This document shows, one piece after another, positions 54,761 to 63,406 of a stretch of DNA of 64,000 bases. Location: the NCBI RefSeq assembly GCF_001042715.1, contig NZ_CP009687.1, positions 2,223,418 through 2,287,417 of the forward strand, given 5' to 3'. The number at the start of each line of letters is the position of its first letter. Positions within the stretch are counted from its first letter, which is position 1. The notes beneath the pieces were generated by a model. It did not search any database. It had not been told where the DNA came from and saw nothing but the letters and a program-made list of their open reading frames with translations. Source of the stretch: Clostridium aceticum (GTDB lineage Bacteria > Bacillota > Clostridia > Peptostreptococcales > Natronincolaceae). Both the position numbers and the translations under genes were made by a program.

Positions 54761-55231
54761 TGTATTTGTTTTGAAGAAAGTTTGCAACTCCTGGGATTTT
54801 GTGTTGGTAATAAAGAAGTAATATCCTTCTATATAGATGTATTCATTGTTCATCAAACCGAAAATATCTTCATTGTCGCCAAAGTAAAAGTTAATAGGTC
54901 CTACCACTTGCCCTTGTTTGTTGCTAGCATAATCCTCCTCTACTTTGTATGTAAACAAATTTTCAACAAAGCTTGCTATTTTTTCTTCTTCCCTCAACAT
55001 TCCTATTGTATGATTTTCCACATCCTTCAGTTCTATCGCTACTGACTCTAATAGTCTTTCCTTTAGTTGTTGGCTTTCTGTAAAATGATTTGCTTCTATT
55101 GCTCTATAATAAATATCTTCATCATTATCTATTAAATCCCCATAAGCATCTGGATCCTTCGGCTGATGGGTTGAACAGCCAATTAGAGAAAGTATCATCA
55201 TTATAAGTATCAGCATCCTGTATTTCTTCAT
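54734..55231 (-). CDS. hypothetical lipoprotein
   Basis: A 165-residue protein with an N-terminal signal peptide and lipobox (LSLIGC, Cys 19). The mature part is acidic with no repeat and no domain I recognise. The C-terminal NTAPAPVAGE is encoded by a terminator stem. Function unknown; it follows the resC side of the nitrite reductase operon by 56 bp, but no link to cytochrome biogenesis is visible. Confidence 0.6.
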   Translation of the reverse strand: MKKYRMLILIMMILSLIGCSTHQPKDPDAYGDLIDNDEDIYYRAIEANHFTESQQLKERLLESVAIELKDVENHTIGMLREEEKIASFVENLFTYKVEEDYASNKQGQVVGPINFYFGDNEDIFGLMNNEYIYIEGYYFFITNTKSQELQTFFKTNTAPAPVAGE

Positions 55232-55287
55232 CTTCTTCTATCTCCCCTTCCCCATCATTTCTTTTATTATATCATAGATTTATATGA

Positions 55288-56100
55288 TTATGCATAAGAA
55301 TGATAACCGATTAAGACCGTATTTACACCAATATAGGTGAATAATATGGCTAAAAAACCCACGATTGCAAACCAAGCTGCTTTTTTGTTTTTCCATCCCT
55401 TAGATAATCTAACATGAAGATAGATAGCATAAATAACCCAGGTGATAAAGGACCAAGTTTCCTTTGGATCCCATTGCCAATATCTACCCCATGCTTTTTC
55501 CGCCCATATAGCACCACTGATGATGACTACTGTCAACATAACAAAACCCAGTGCAATCGCTCGATAACTTACCTTATCCAACATTTCAAAAGATGGCATA
55601 TATTTTTCAATGAAAGGATCTTCTTTTAATCTATCACGTATTAGATACATGATAGATACCCCACAGCCAATAGCAAAAGCCCCATAGCTAAAAATAGCTG
55701 TACTAACATGGATGGTTATCCAGTTGCTTTGTAATGCCGGCATCAAAGGTCTAATCTCTCTAGATTGTAATGCTGCATAAAAAGCTACTAGTACAATCAA
55801 TGGCGTAACAAAAGTGCCTAATGCTTTAAATTTATACTTCCATTCAAACCCTACAAAACTCACAGCAATTCCCCATGCAAAGGTTGTAGCAAATTCATAT
55901 TGATTAGACAAAGGCAGTCTACTGGCTTCTATACTTCTAGAAGTCAAAGCAATTGTATGAAAAATCACACCTGCCTTCACCAATAAACTTCCATAATTAG
56001 AAAATTTTTCGCTGCGAAACATAAAAAAAATAAAATAGGCGAACACAGCTAAACTGTACAATACTAGTGTAGTAATAAAGCTATAATCTTCACTCAACAT
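55288..56100 (-). CDS. cytochrome c biogenesis protein ResC/CcsB (CcsA-type)
   Basis: A 270-residue membrane protein with about eight helices. It has the heme-handling WWD segment (GRYWQWDPKETWSFITW, about 217-233) and conserved His residues (SNWITIHV near 140, and VFHTIAL). With ResB it forms the system II heme export and ligation complex. It is last in the nrfA-resB-resC operon. Confidence 0.93.
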   Translation of the reverse strand: MLSEDYSFITTLVLYSLAVFAYFIFFMFRSEKFSNYGSLLVKAGVIFHTIALTSRSIEASRLPLSNQYEFATTFAWGIAVSFVGFEWKYKFKALGTFVTPLIVLVAFYAALQSREIRPLMPALQSNWITIHVSTAIFSYGAFAIGCGVSIMYLIRDRLKEDPFIEKYMPSFEMLDKVSYRAIALGFVMLTVVIISGAIWAEKAWGRYWQWDPKETWSFITWVIYAIYLHVRLSKGWKNKKAAWFAIVGFLAILFTYIGVNTVLIGYHSYA

Positions 56101-56215
56101 AGAATTCTCCTCCTTAGTATATGATTAGAACCAAGTAATTTCATTTCTTAATTAATTACTTTTTTGATTTTTCTAAGTATACGGTCAATATTTTTTAATT
56201 CTTATCAAAATTTCT

Positions 56216-57457
56216 CTATACACTGATATTCTTACCAAAAATCTGAAGCTCTTTTTCCCCCTGGATTACAATCAATTCCTTGGGTTTTCTGTAGAAGCAT
56301 AAAATTAGCCCAAGCATGATCAATAGAGAACCTATGGCTGCCCCTATCTTACCCTTCATCCTGTTCACTTGAAGGTAGGTATACATTTGAGGCTCTTCGA
56401 ATACAAAGGTAACATCCTGCCAATGAATGGGCTCTCCTATAGCGGCTACATTCATAGCAACCCTTTGTCCCATAAAGAAAAGGGAGTAGAGTACCTTAGG
56501 ATTATTCGGCTGATTTGAGACACTTAGTATACCATTTTCTGTGGATCGAAAATCAGGATAAAATTTTCGAAACTCAATTGCCAACATGCCTCCTTCATCT
56601 GCTATACCCGTTGTTTCGTAAAGCACATCCTCCTTAATCAATTCATCTTCTCTATATATTTTTATATTGGTGGCCCACCCAGTTGCTGATTGGTAAAAAG
56701 CATATCCATCATGCCTCATAGGACGATTTACATAAATATCTGATGATTTAAGTGGATTTCCCTCGGGGTTTTTCAAGTCTACATGGGAGATATATTGCCT
56801 TACTGAACCATCTTCCCTATAATCTATATTAAAGTCGTGGATAGCTACATAGTAGTTTGTTCCTTGTACCGCCTTGGTTTCTCCAGGTACACCATAAACA
56901 TAGCTGGTAAAATAAGTAAATTGACCATAAGCATAAAATACGATGGTGAGCAACACACCCAAATGAATAAACCATGAACCTAAATGTCCTATTTGGCTTT
57001 TCTTACTATAGTATATTGTTTTATTATTGTCTTTTTTTACTGGCTTAAACCTACTAAATCCATAGCTTTTAAAAATTTCCTTAAATATTTTCTTCTCATC
57101 GATTTCATTTTGTATTTCATTTGAAGCTATCCTATCCATTGTCTTGGGATTGGGGATTGCCTTAGCTTTTTGTATGATACTGCTAAATCTAGAAACACTA
57201 CATAAAAGTAGATTTAAACACAAAGCACCGAATAATATAATAAAATACGGTGAATGGTATAAGTCGTCTATCTTAAACATTAAAATTCCCTTTGCAATTG
57301 TTTGAGAATAGTTATGCTCATAAAAACCCACGTCTCTGCCCTGGGGTACTAGAGAGCCTAGTACAGAAAAAACCCCTAAAATCCCTAGTAATACTAAACC
57401 AAACTTCATAGATCTTAAAAGATCTATGGTTCCTCTAGCTTTTTTTTCTCTTTTCAT
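56216..57457 (-). CDS. resB: cytochrome c biogenesis protein ResB
   Basis: A 413-residue protein with about four membrane helices and a large extracytoplasmic loop (about 195-360). The N-terminal LLRSMKFGLVLLGILGVFSVLGSLVPQ segment is typical. ResB binds heme and apocytochrome with ResC. It lies 106 bp past nrfA, with a hairpin between them. Confidence 0.94.
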   Translation of the reverse strand: MKREKKARGTIDLLRSMKFGLVLLGILGVFSVLGSLVPQGRDVGFYEHNYSQTIAKGILMFKIDDLYHSPYFIILFGALCLNLLLCSVSRFSSIIQKAKAIPNPKTMDRIASNEIQNEIDEKKIFKEIFKSYGFSRFKPVKKDNNKTIYYSKKSQIGHLGSWFIHLGVLLTIVFYAYGQFTYFTSYVYGVPGETKAVQGTNYYVAIHDFNIDYREDGSVRQYISHVDLKNPEGNPLKSSDIYVNRPMRHDGYAFYQSATGWATNIKIYREDELIKEDVLYETTGIADEGGMLAIEFRKFYPDFRSTENGILSVSNQPNNPKVLYSLFFMGQRVAMNVAAIGEPIHWQDVTFVFEEPQMYTYLQVNRMKGKIGAAIGSLLIMLGLILCFYRKPKELIVIQGEKELQIFGKNISV

Positions 57458-57505
57458 CTCATCACGTCCTCATAATTTTATGAAATTAACCATCTATACT
57501 AATAT

Positions 57506-57545
57506 AAAACTACCACTATCTAAAAAAGGATTTTGATAGTGGTAG
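57506..57545 (-). terminator. hairpin between nrfA and resB
   Basis: CTACCACTATC (57510-57520) and GATAGTGGTAG (57535-57545) form an 11-bp perfect stem. On the minus strand TTTTATATT follows. It could limit resB-resC expression relative to nrfA. Confidence 0.6.
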
Positions 57546-57563
57546 ATAATGATGACTTGTTAT

Positions 57564-58850
57564 CTACTGCTGTTCAGCTAAAATATCTAAAGCCTCTTGG
57601 GCAAATTCTTTAGCCTGTTCTAAAGCTTCTCTAGCCTTTGATGCATGATGGAAACCGGTAGAGTTTTCCACCATCACAAAATCCCAACGATACTGTGCTT
57701 TTCTATGTAAGTCCCAAAGTTGTTGCACAGTCTCCTCATCTAAATCCCGCTCTTCCAATGCTGCTGCAAAATCCTCTATAAGCTTTACAATCATATCGCT
57801 GACTTCCACCTGCATGGCATCTATTTCTTTTTGTATCTCTTCTGTTTCAGCTATAATAGCTTCTCCATCTGCATGACATCTTCCACAGGATTCTTCAACG
57901 GTTTTTAGCGGACTTTTTGCCCAGTGAGATTTATAGGTTTCTCCTTCTTCTTCTACAGTTGGCATGTGGCAATCTGCACAACTGATCCCTAGCCTGTCAT
58001 GAACACTACCTGTATACATTTCAAACTCTGGATGTTGTACCTTAATAAGAGGTGTCCCTGTTCTTGGATGTTTCCAGTCATAAAAGCCTCTTTCATCAAA
58101 ATAAGCTTCAATCTCCTCTACCCCCAAACCATTGTCCCAAGGTAAAACTACTTCTCTGGTTTCTGGATCAAAGTAATATTCCACATGACATTGTGCACAA
58201 GCCATCGTTCCTGCTGGCGGTTCCTGTTCCAACTTTGTTAAACCCACTGCAAGATGTGGAGCAGTCACTTGTATATTTTCTCCTGGCTCATTTCTATGAC
58301 AGCTATAGCAACTAATAGCGTTGTCTACTCCCTGCACTGTTTCATGGAAATCCATTGTAAATAAATCTTGTCCATGCTCTACAAATAATTTTTCATATTC
58401 ACCTGTTTTACAAGCTAAACAAGAAGCTCCTGGTTTAGGTCTAGCAGTATTAATTACATCCTCTAAAGCATAATAGTGCCCCCTAGCTACAAAATATTCT
58501 TTTGAAAATCCTATGCCATCATAAAGTATCTTTATATTAGGATACTTTTCTAAATAATCCACAGGATGTAGTCCTCCTAAAGTACTATCCTCTACTGTAT
58601 TATCTCCCATTCTAGAGGTTCTTAAAAAAGATTCATAAATCATAGGGTATTCTTCTTGCCAGTGAGCCGCCTCTATAATCATATCTTCTGGAGCCGGTAC
58701 TTCCCCCAATGGTACTTGAGGATCACGAGGTTCTTCAGTAGGAGCTTCACCTGGCGGTTCTTCCTCCTGCTGCCTTGCACAACCTATGTTGCTAACTACC
58801 ATCGTCAACACCATTACACAAATCAACAGTATGTTGATATATCTCTTCAT
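57564..58850 (-). CDS. nrfA: ammonia-forming cytochrome c nitrite reductase, pentaheme, with lipobox
   Basis: A 428-residue protein with the NrfA heme pattern: the active-site CLACK (144-148) and four CxxCH motifs (181-185, 218-222, 291-295, 322-326). The Lys-ligated heme is the family hallmark. It reduces nitrite to ammonium on the outer face of the membrane. A lipobox-like VSNIGC (Cys 24) replaces a soluble signal peptide, so it is probably membrane-anchored. NrfH, the usual quinol-oxidising partner, is not encoded next to it. resB and resC follow. Confidence 0.94.
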   Translation of the reverse strand: MKRYINILLICVMVLTMVVSNIGCARQQEEEPPGEAPTEEPRDPQVPLGEVPAPEDMIIEAAHWQEEYPMIYESFLRTSRMGDNTVEDSTLGGLHPVDYLEKYPNIKILYDGIGFSKEYFVARGHYYALEDVINTARPKPGASCLACKTGEYEKLFVEHGQDLFTMDFHETVQGVDNAISCYSCHRNEPGENIQVTAPHLAVGLTKLEQEPPAGTMACAQCHVEYYFDPETREVVLPWDNGLGVEEIEAYFDERGFYDWKHPRTGTPLIKVQHPEFEMYTGSVHDRLGISCADCHMPTVEEEGETYKSHWAKSPLKTVEESCGRCHADGEAIIAETEEIQKEIDAMQVEVSDMIVKLIEDFAAALEERDLDEETVQQLWDLHRKAQYRWDFVMVENSTGFHHASKAREALEQAKEFAQEALDILAEQQ

Positions 58851-59176
58851 TCTCTTTTCTCCCTTCCTATAATCTTCAACTTATAGCTTATTATTTGTCA
58901 AATGAGGAAATTCTATAATAACTTTTGCAAATTTTTTAATTTAATTGCATCCCAATCCAATTATTCATAAAATTTCTACCAAAGTTTTAACTATCGCCTA
59001 GAAGGATTCTTACTACTATTTTATTGAAATTCTATATCTTGCGATTTGTGCCTTCTTTGCTTTAAGAAGAGTGTATCGAGATGTAAAGCAATATCAATGG
59101 TTTTTTTATAAATATTTGTGATAAATAAGTCATATATATTAACATTACTTATTTAGTAAATAAAGGAGGACAATAA
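58851..59176. other. 326-bp divergent intergenic region
   Basis: It lies between nrfA (minus) and the amine oxidase (plus) and must hold both promoters. A TTGACA is visible on the minus strand near 58895-58900 but without a clear -10. A 9-bp inverted repeat occurs at 59122-59155. I see no other gene. Confidence 0.4.
59122..59155 (+). promoter_or_regulatory. inverted repeat upstream of the amine oxidase
   Basis: TAAATAAGT (59122-59130) and ACTTATTTA (59147-59155) form a perfect 9-bp inverted repeat just before the ribosome site, an operator-like position. Confidence 0.35.
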
Positions 59177-60922
59177 ATGGTAATGCTCCCACTTCAACCC
59201 CACAACCCTACTACCGAGGAACGCTATGCAATGGTACGCTTTGCATTGGAAATGGAAAACCGTCCTGAAGATTTTGGAAATGTTATTTCTCTACTGAATC
59301 CTCCCCCCGATATCACTACTATTCGTCCCCCTGGTTCTTGCAAACCCATAAAAGTAGCTGTTTTGGGAGGAGGTGCCGCAGGTTTATCGGCAGCTTTTGA
59401 ACTTAGAAAACTCGGAGTACATACCACCATATTTGAGGCACAAGAAGATCGAATCGGTGGTAGAATCTATACTTATTATTTTGACAAAGAAAAACAGTTT
59501 TATGGCGAGCTTGGAGCTATGCGCTTCCCTGCTAGTCACAATGTCATGTGGCATTATATGAATCTTTTTAAGCTAGATAGTCGTCCCTTTATACAAACCA
59601 ATGAAAATGCCTTTATTTATGTAAGAGGTGTACGGGTTAGAAATGATCCTGACGGCAGAGGTGTACAAAGATGTATCTATCCAAAGTTTGATATGACACA
59701 GCAAGAAAGACAGCTATCATGGCAGCAGCTAGAGGGCATCGCCTTTGAAGAACCTTTGCTAGCCATTCCTCCAGAAATCAGAAAAGAAATTTTGCAAATA
59801 AAGCCTTTTTATAGTCCACAAATAAACATTGCAGATTTTTTTAATATTCGCCAAAGCATGGAAAAGGCTGGGTTAAGTGATGGTGCTATAGCAATGCTAA
59901 GCAATGTCAACCCATCTACTGGTGGATTTCTTTATAAAAGTTTTTTTGAGATATTGATGGAAATCTACGGGGTTAACTTTTCCTTTATGTATGAAATTCC
60001 TGGCGGTATGGCAAAGTTTTCTGAAGCCTTTCAATCTTCTCTCCTTGAGGACTGTCCTGAGGATCACTATTCTAATATTTCTCCTGATGACCTAGGAAGA
60101 GTTGATTTTAAGCTTGGACACAAAATTATGGCCCTTAGTCAATGTAAACCAGATGGATCTGTAACTGTTCAATATCAAGTAAAGAATAGCCCCTCTATCC
60201 AACAGGAGGATTTTGATTTTGTTATTTGCACCCTTCCCTTCTCTAGTTTAAGACAAGTGAAATTAGAACCTTTGTTTAGCAGTAACAAAATGCAAGCCAT
60301 TAGAATCTTAAGCTATATAGATGCTCAAAAAACTGCTTGTTTCTTAAAAAATCGTTTCTGGGAAATGGAACCTAAACAAATCATCGGTGGTAGTTCCTCA
60401 ACAGATTTACCTATCAACAGTATTTGGTATCCCTCTAATGACGCTCATAGGCTGCAGGAAGAATTTAGAAATACTTCTAAGAAAAGTTATCATGATGACT
60501 ATTGTTATCAATGGGGTACTTCCTCTGATTCCTCTAAAATCCCTGGGGTCTTACTAGCTTCTTATAACTGGGGCCAAGATGCTGAAAGATTAGGAAGTAT
60601 TCCTGAGCCCTTCCGAATTTATTATATAAAAAGACAGGTAGAAGAGGTACATGGTCTGTATCCCGGAAGTCTAGATCCTTTATTAATCGATCATAAAACT
60701 GTGCATTGGAACACAGAGCCTTGGTTCTGGGGAGCTTACTCCTTCTATTCTCCTAGCGAGCATAGACTGTTTTCCCAAGTAGCTATAACACCAGAATATA
60801 ACAATAGAGTCTTTTTTGCTGGTGAGCATGTTTCTGTCTCCAGAGCATGGATTCAAGGTTCATTGCAGACTGGTATGATGGCAGCTAATGCAGTAGCAAA
60901 ATGTTGTAATGAGATTCTTTAA
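59177..60922 (+). CDS. FAD-dependent amine/L-amino-acid oxidase family protein
   Basis: A 581-residue flavoprotein with an AAGGAGG ribosome site. The dinucleotide motif GGGAAGLSAAFELRKLG (about 64-80) and the FAD motif RIGGRIYT follow an N-terminal extension of about 58 residues. The C-terminal FFAGEHVSVSRAWIQGSLQTG binds flavin. The size and extension resemble L-amino-acid or tryptophan oxidases of the flavin monoamine oxidase family. The substrate is unknown. An O2-consuming enzyme in an anaerobe would be notable, but the electron acceptor is not known. Confidence 0.75.
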   Translation: MVMLPLQPHNPTTEERYAMVRFALEMENRPEDFGNVISLLNPPPDITTIRPPGSCKPIKVAVLGGGAAGLSAAFELRKLGVHTTIFEAQEDRIGGRIYTYYFDKEKQFYGELGAMRFPASHNVMWHYMNLFKLDSRPFIQTNENAFIYVRGVRVRNDPDGRGVQRCIYPKFDMTQQERQLSWQQLEGIAFEEPLLAIPPEIRKEILQIKPFYSPQINIADFFNIRQSMEKAGLSDGAIAMLSNVNPSTGGFLYKSFFEILMEIYGVNFSFMYEIPGGMAKFSEAFQSSLLEDCPEDHYSNISPDDLGRVDFKLGHKIMALSQCKPDGSVTVQYQVKNSPSIQQEDFDFVICTLPFSSLRQVKLEPLFSSNKMQAIRILSYIDAQKTACFLKNRFWEMEPKQIIGGSSSTDLPINSIWYPSNDAHRLQEEFRNTSKKSYHDDYCYQWGTSSDSSKIPGVLLASYNWGQDAERLGSIPEPFRIYYIKRQVEEVHGLYPGSLDPLLIDHKTVHWNTEPWFWGAYSFYSPSEHRLFSQVAITPEYNNRVFFAGEHVSVSRAWIQGSLQTGMMAANAVAKCCNEIL

Positions 60923-61201
60923 GAAACACCCTTCAAGTTGACAGTTTACAAGGGTTAGTGCTATACTAAGATCAAGTAATTTCCTCAAGTGGGATTTTGG
61001 AAGTTTTCATGCCAAACTCTTAGATTCAAGACTTTTTGATACAAGTGAAAGAATCTAACTTAGTAAATATTTCATCATTACGTAAATTTGAGATATACCC
61101 TCTAGAGGATGAAAAAGGATTTTTTTTGCACCTCCCATTAAAGTTGGGTGGTGCTTTTGATTTAACTAATGAAGAGGAAACTATAAAGGAGGAAAATTTA
61201 A
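60923..61201. other. thiE leader, 279 bp
   Basis: No gene is visible; a short frame at 61036-61281 overlaps thiE and has no ribosome site. I find neither a TPP riboswitch (no CUGAGA or ACCUGAUC-type segments) nor a T-box AGGGTGGNACCGCG motif. A hairpin lies at 61128-61154. Confidence 0.5.
61128..61158 (+). terminator. hairpin, possible attenuator upstream of thiE
   Basis: GCACCTCCC (61128-61136) pairs imperfectly with GGGTGGTGC (61146-61154), followed by TTTTG. It lies 48 bp before the thiE start. Confidence 0.45.
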
Positions 61202-61825
61202 GTGACTATAGATTACAGTTTGTATTTGATCACAGATCGTTATTTAGTAGGAAGCAAAGATTTTTTCGATGCAGTTGCTAAGGCTTTGCAGGGTGGCGTC
61301 ACACTGCTACAGGTAAGGGAAAAAAACATTAGCTCCAAAGAATTTTATGATATTGGTTTAAAACTTAAGGAAATTACTAGAGAATTTAATGTACCTCTCA
61401 TTGTTAATGATCGACTGGATATTGCTTTAGCAATAGATGCTGATGGCTTACATATAGGGGAAGATGACTTACCCATTGAAGTAGCAAGAAGATTATTAGG
61501 AAAAAATAAAATTTTAGGTTGTTCTGCCTCTACTGTAGAGGAAGCACTTTATGCTGAAAAAATGGGGGCCAATTACTTAGGTACAGGGGCCGTGTTTCCT
61601 ACAGATAGTAAAAAAGATGCAGGGGCTGCTATTGGCTTAACAAAACTCCAAGAGGTTGTAGAAAGTGTTGAAATTCCTGTTATAGGTATCGGTGGCGTTT
61701 CTGTTAAAAATGCAGCATCGGTAAAGTCTACCGGTGCCAGTGGTATTGCTCTTATATCTGCTATCCTCTCACAGGAAGATACCTATCAAGCTGCTAAGGA
61801 GTTAATCGCTCTATGGAAAAAGTAA
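61202..61825 (+). CDS. thiE: thiamine-phosphate synthase
   Basis: The start is GTG 61202 with AAAGGAGG upstream (207 residues). Conserved segments include LYLITDRY, LLQVREKN, LIVNDRLDIA and GTGAVFPTDSK. It joins HMP pyrophosphate and thiazole phosphate to make thiamine monophosphate. Its last codons overlap the HAD gene by 13 bp. Confidence 0.96.
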   Translation: MTIDYSLYLITDRYLVGSKDFFDAVAKALQGGVTLLQVREKNISSKEFYDIGLKLKEITREFNVPLIVNDRLDIALAIDADGLHIGEDDLPIEVARRLLGKNKILGCSASTVEEALYAEKMGANYLGTGAVFPTDSKKDAGAAIGLTKLQEVVESVEIPVIGIGGVSVKNAASVKSTGASGIALISAILSQEDTYQAAKELIALWKK

Positions 61826-62469
61826 ATTATGCTTTCTTTGTAGACTTTGATGGTACCATTACAAAACGAGATGTATGTGAAGCTATCATCATGCAGCTGG
61901 CAGATAGTGGCTGGGAAGAAATTAATAAAAAATGGGAAACCAAAGAATTATCTACATTAGAATGTGCTAAAGAAACCTTTAAGTTATTTACAAGGAAAGA
62001 TCCAGAAGCCTTTAGAGAAATTGCAGATACTATAGAGATTGAGGAAGGGTTTAAAGATTTCGTAACCTATTGTCAAGCAAAAGGCTATCCTGTGTATATT
62101 TTAAGTGACGGCTATGATTATTATATTGAATATATACTGAATAAAGAGGGTTTCACCTTGCCCTATTATGCTAACCAACTAACTTTTTCTACCTCCATCG
62201 AAGTAACTGCTCCTTATAGCTCAAAGCACTGTAATTTATGCGGCGTATGTAAAACCAATTTGATGGAGCAACTAAAAAAAAGCTCAGAGAAAAGTATTTA
62301 TATCGGTGACGGTTCTTCTGACTTTTGTCCTGTAGAAAAAGCCGATTACGTATTTGCCAAAAAAAAGCTTTTAGATCATTGTTTAACTTTAGGAAGACAG
62401 GTTTATGGTTTTGACAACTTTAATGATATATTAAATCAAATGCAATATCTGGAGGAGGAACAAAAATGA
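61813..62469 (+). CDS. HAD-family phosphatase, MtnX-like
   Basis: A 218-residue HAD protein with the nucleophile motif FVDFDGTIT (about 9-17), ILSDGYDYYIEYIL (motif II region) and IYIGDGSSDFCPVEKADYVFA (motifs III and IV). A CNLCGVCK segment in the middle may bind zinc and is unusual. Between thiE and thiD, a thiamine-phosphate phosphatase is an attractive inference; MtnX proper acts in methionine salvage, for which no partner genes are present. Confidence 0.7.
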   Translation: MEKVNYAFFVDFDGTITKRDVCEAIIMQLADSGWEEINKKWETKELSTLECAKETFKLFTRKDPEAFREIADTIEIEEGFKDFVTYCQAKGYPVYILSDGYDYYIEYILNKEGFTLPYYANQLTFSTSIEVTAPYSSKHCNLCGVCKTNLMEQLKKSSEKSIYIGDGSSDFCPVEKADYVFAKKKLLDHCLTLGRQVYGFDNFNDILNQMQYLEEEQK

Positions 62470-63266
62470 AGCATTTGTTAACAATTGCTGGCTCTGATTG
62501 TAGTGGCGGAGCTGGTATCCAAGCAGATTTAAAAACCTTTTCAGCTCTAGGCACCTATGGGATGAGTGTTATTACAGCTATTACCGCTCAAAATACGCAA
62601 GGGGTAGATGCTATTGTAGAGATTGATAACACTATGGTAAAAGCACAAATTGATGCTATTTTTAAGGATATTGCTGTGCATGCAGTTAAGGTGGGTATGG
62701 TTTCTAATAGAGAAATTATTGCTCAGATCAGCAAATCTCTATTGGAATGGCTTCCTCCTTTTGTTGTAGTGGACCCTGTGATGGTTTCCACAAGCGGTCA
62801 TCACCTATTAAAACCAGAGGCAAAAACTACTTTGATAGAAGATTTATTCCCTATTGCAACAATAATTACCCCTAATATTCCTGAAGCAGAGGTGATATTA
62901 GATAGAAAAATTGATGATATTGAAGATATGGAAGAAGCAGCTAAAGCCATCTATAATTTAGGACCTAAGGGTGTCTTGGTAAAGGGAGGTCATTTGCTAG
63001 GGGATGCTGTTGATGTATTTTTTGACGGCACAACAATCACAAAATTCACTTCCCCAAGAATTCATAAAACCAATACCCATGGTACTGGGTGTACCCTTTC
63101 TTCAGCGATTGCCACACATCTTGCCCTAGAATTTGATTTGTTAACTTCTATTAGAAAATCCAAGGATTATGTAACAAAGGCTATTGATTGCGGACTGGAA
63201 ATCGGCAAAGGAGATGGACCTTTACATCATTTTCATCATCTATATCCTTCTATTGATACCGATTAA
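62466..63266 (+). CDS. thiD: hydroxymethylpyrimidine/phosphomethylpyrimidine kinase
   Basis: A 266-residue ribokinase-like enzyme. GSDCSGGAGIQADLKTF (about 9-25) binds substrate and the anion-hole motif is THGTGCTLSSAIA (about 207-219). It phosphorylates HMP twice to supply thiE. It overlaps the HAD gene by 4 bp. No thiM or thiC is present. Confidence 0.96.
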   Translation: MKHLLTIAGSDCSGGAGIQADLKTFSALGTYGMSVITAITAQNTQGVDAIVEIDNTMVKAQIDAIFKDIAVHAVKVGMVSNREIIAQISKSLLEWLPPFVVVDPVMVSTSGHHLLKPEAKTTLIEDLFPIATIITPNIPEAEVILDRKIDDIEDMEEAAKAIYNLGPKGVLVKGGHLLGDAVDVFFDGTTITKFTSPRIHKTNTHGTGCTLSSAIATHLALEFDLLTSIRKSKDYVTKAIDCGLEIGKGDGPLHHFHHLYPSIDTD

Positions 63267-63274
63267 AAACAACA

Positions 63275-63321
63275 TAAAAAATGGCCTCATCGCTACGTCA
63301 CTTTGAGTCCATTTTTTTAGT
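63275..63321 (+). terminator. terminator of the thi operon
   Basis: AAAAAATGGCCTCA pairs with TTGAGTCCATTTTTTT with one mismatch, then more T. It is 11 bp past thiD. Confidence 0.75.
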
Positions 63322-63406
63322 ATTCAGTTGTAATCGTTTTACTAAACACACTTAAAAGTTACCCTCTACACTAAGTCTTGAAGTTCAATCTCTACTAAAA
63401 CCCATC

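Noticed and set aside
60923-61201. Possible TPP riboswitch or T-box in the thi leader.
   Set aside because: The conserved TPP segments are absent, and GGGTGGTGC lacks the rest of the T-box antiterminator motif.
61036-61281. An 81-codon frame overlapping the start of thiE.
   Set aside because: It has no ribosome site, runs through the leader hairpin and overlaps thiE in another frame, so it is probably not a gene.
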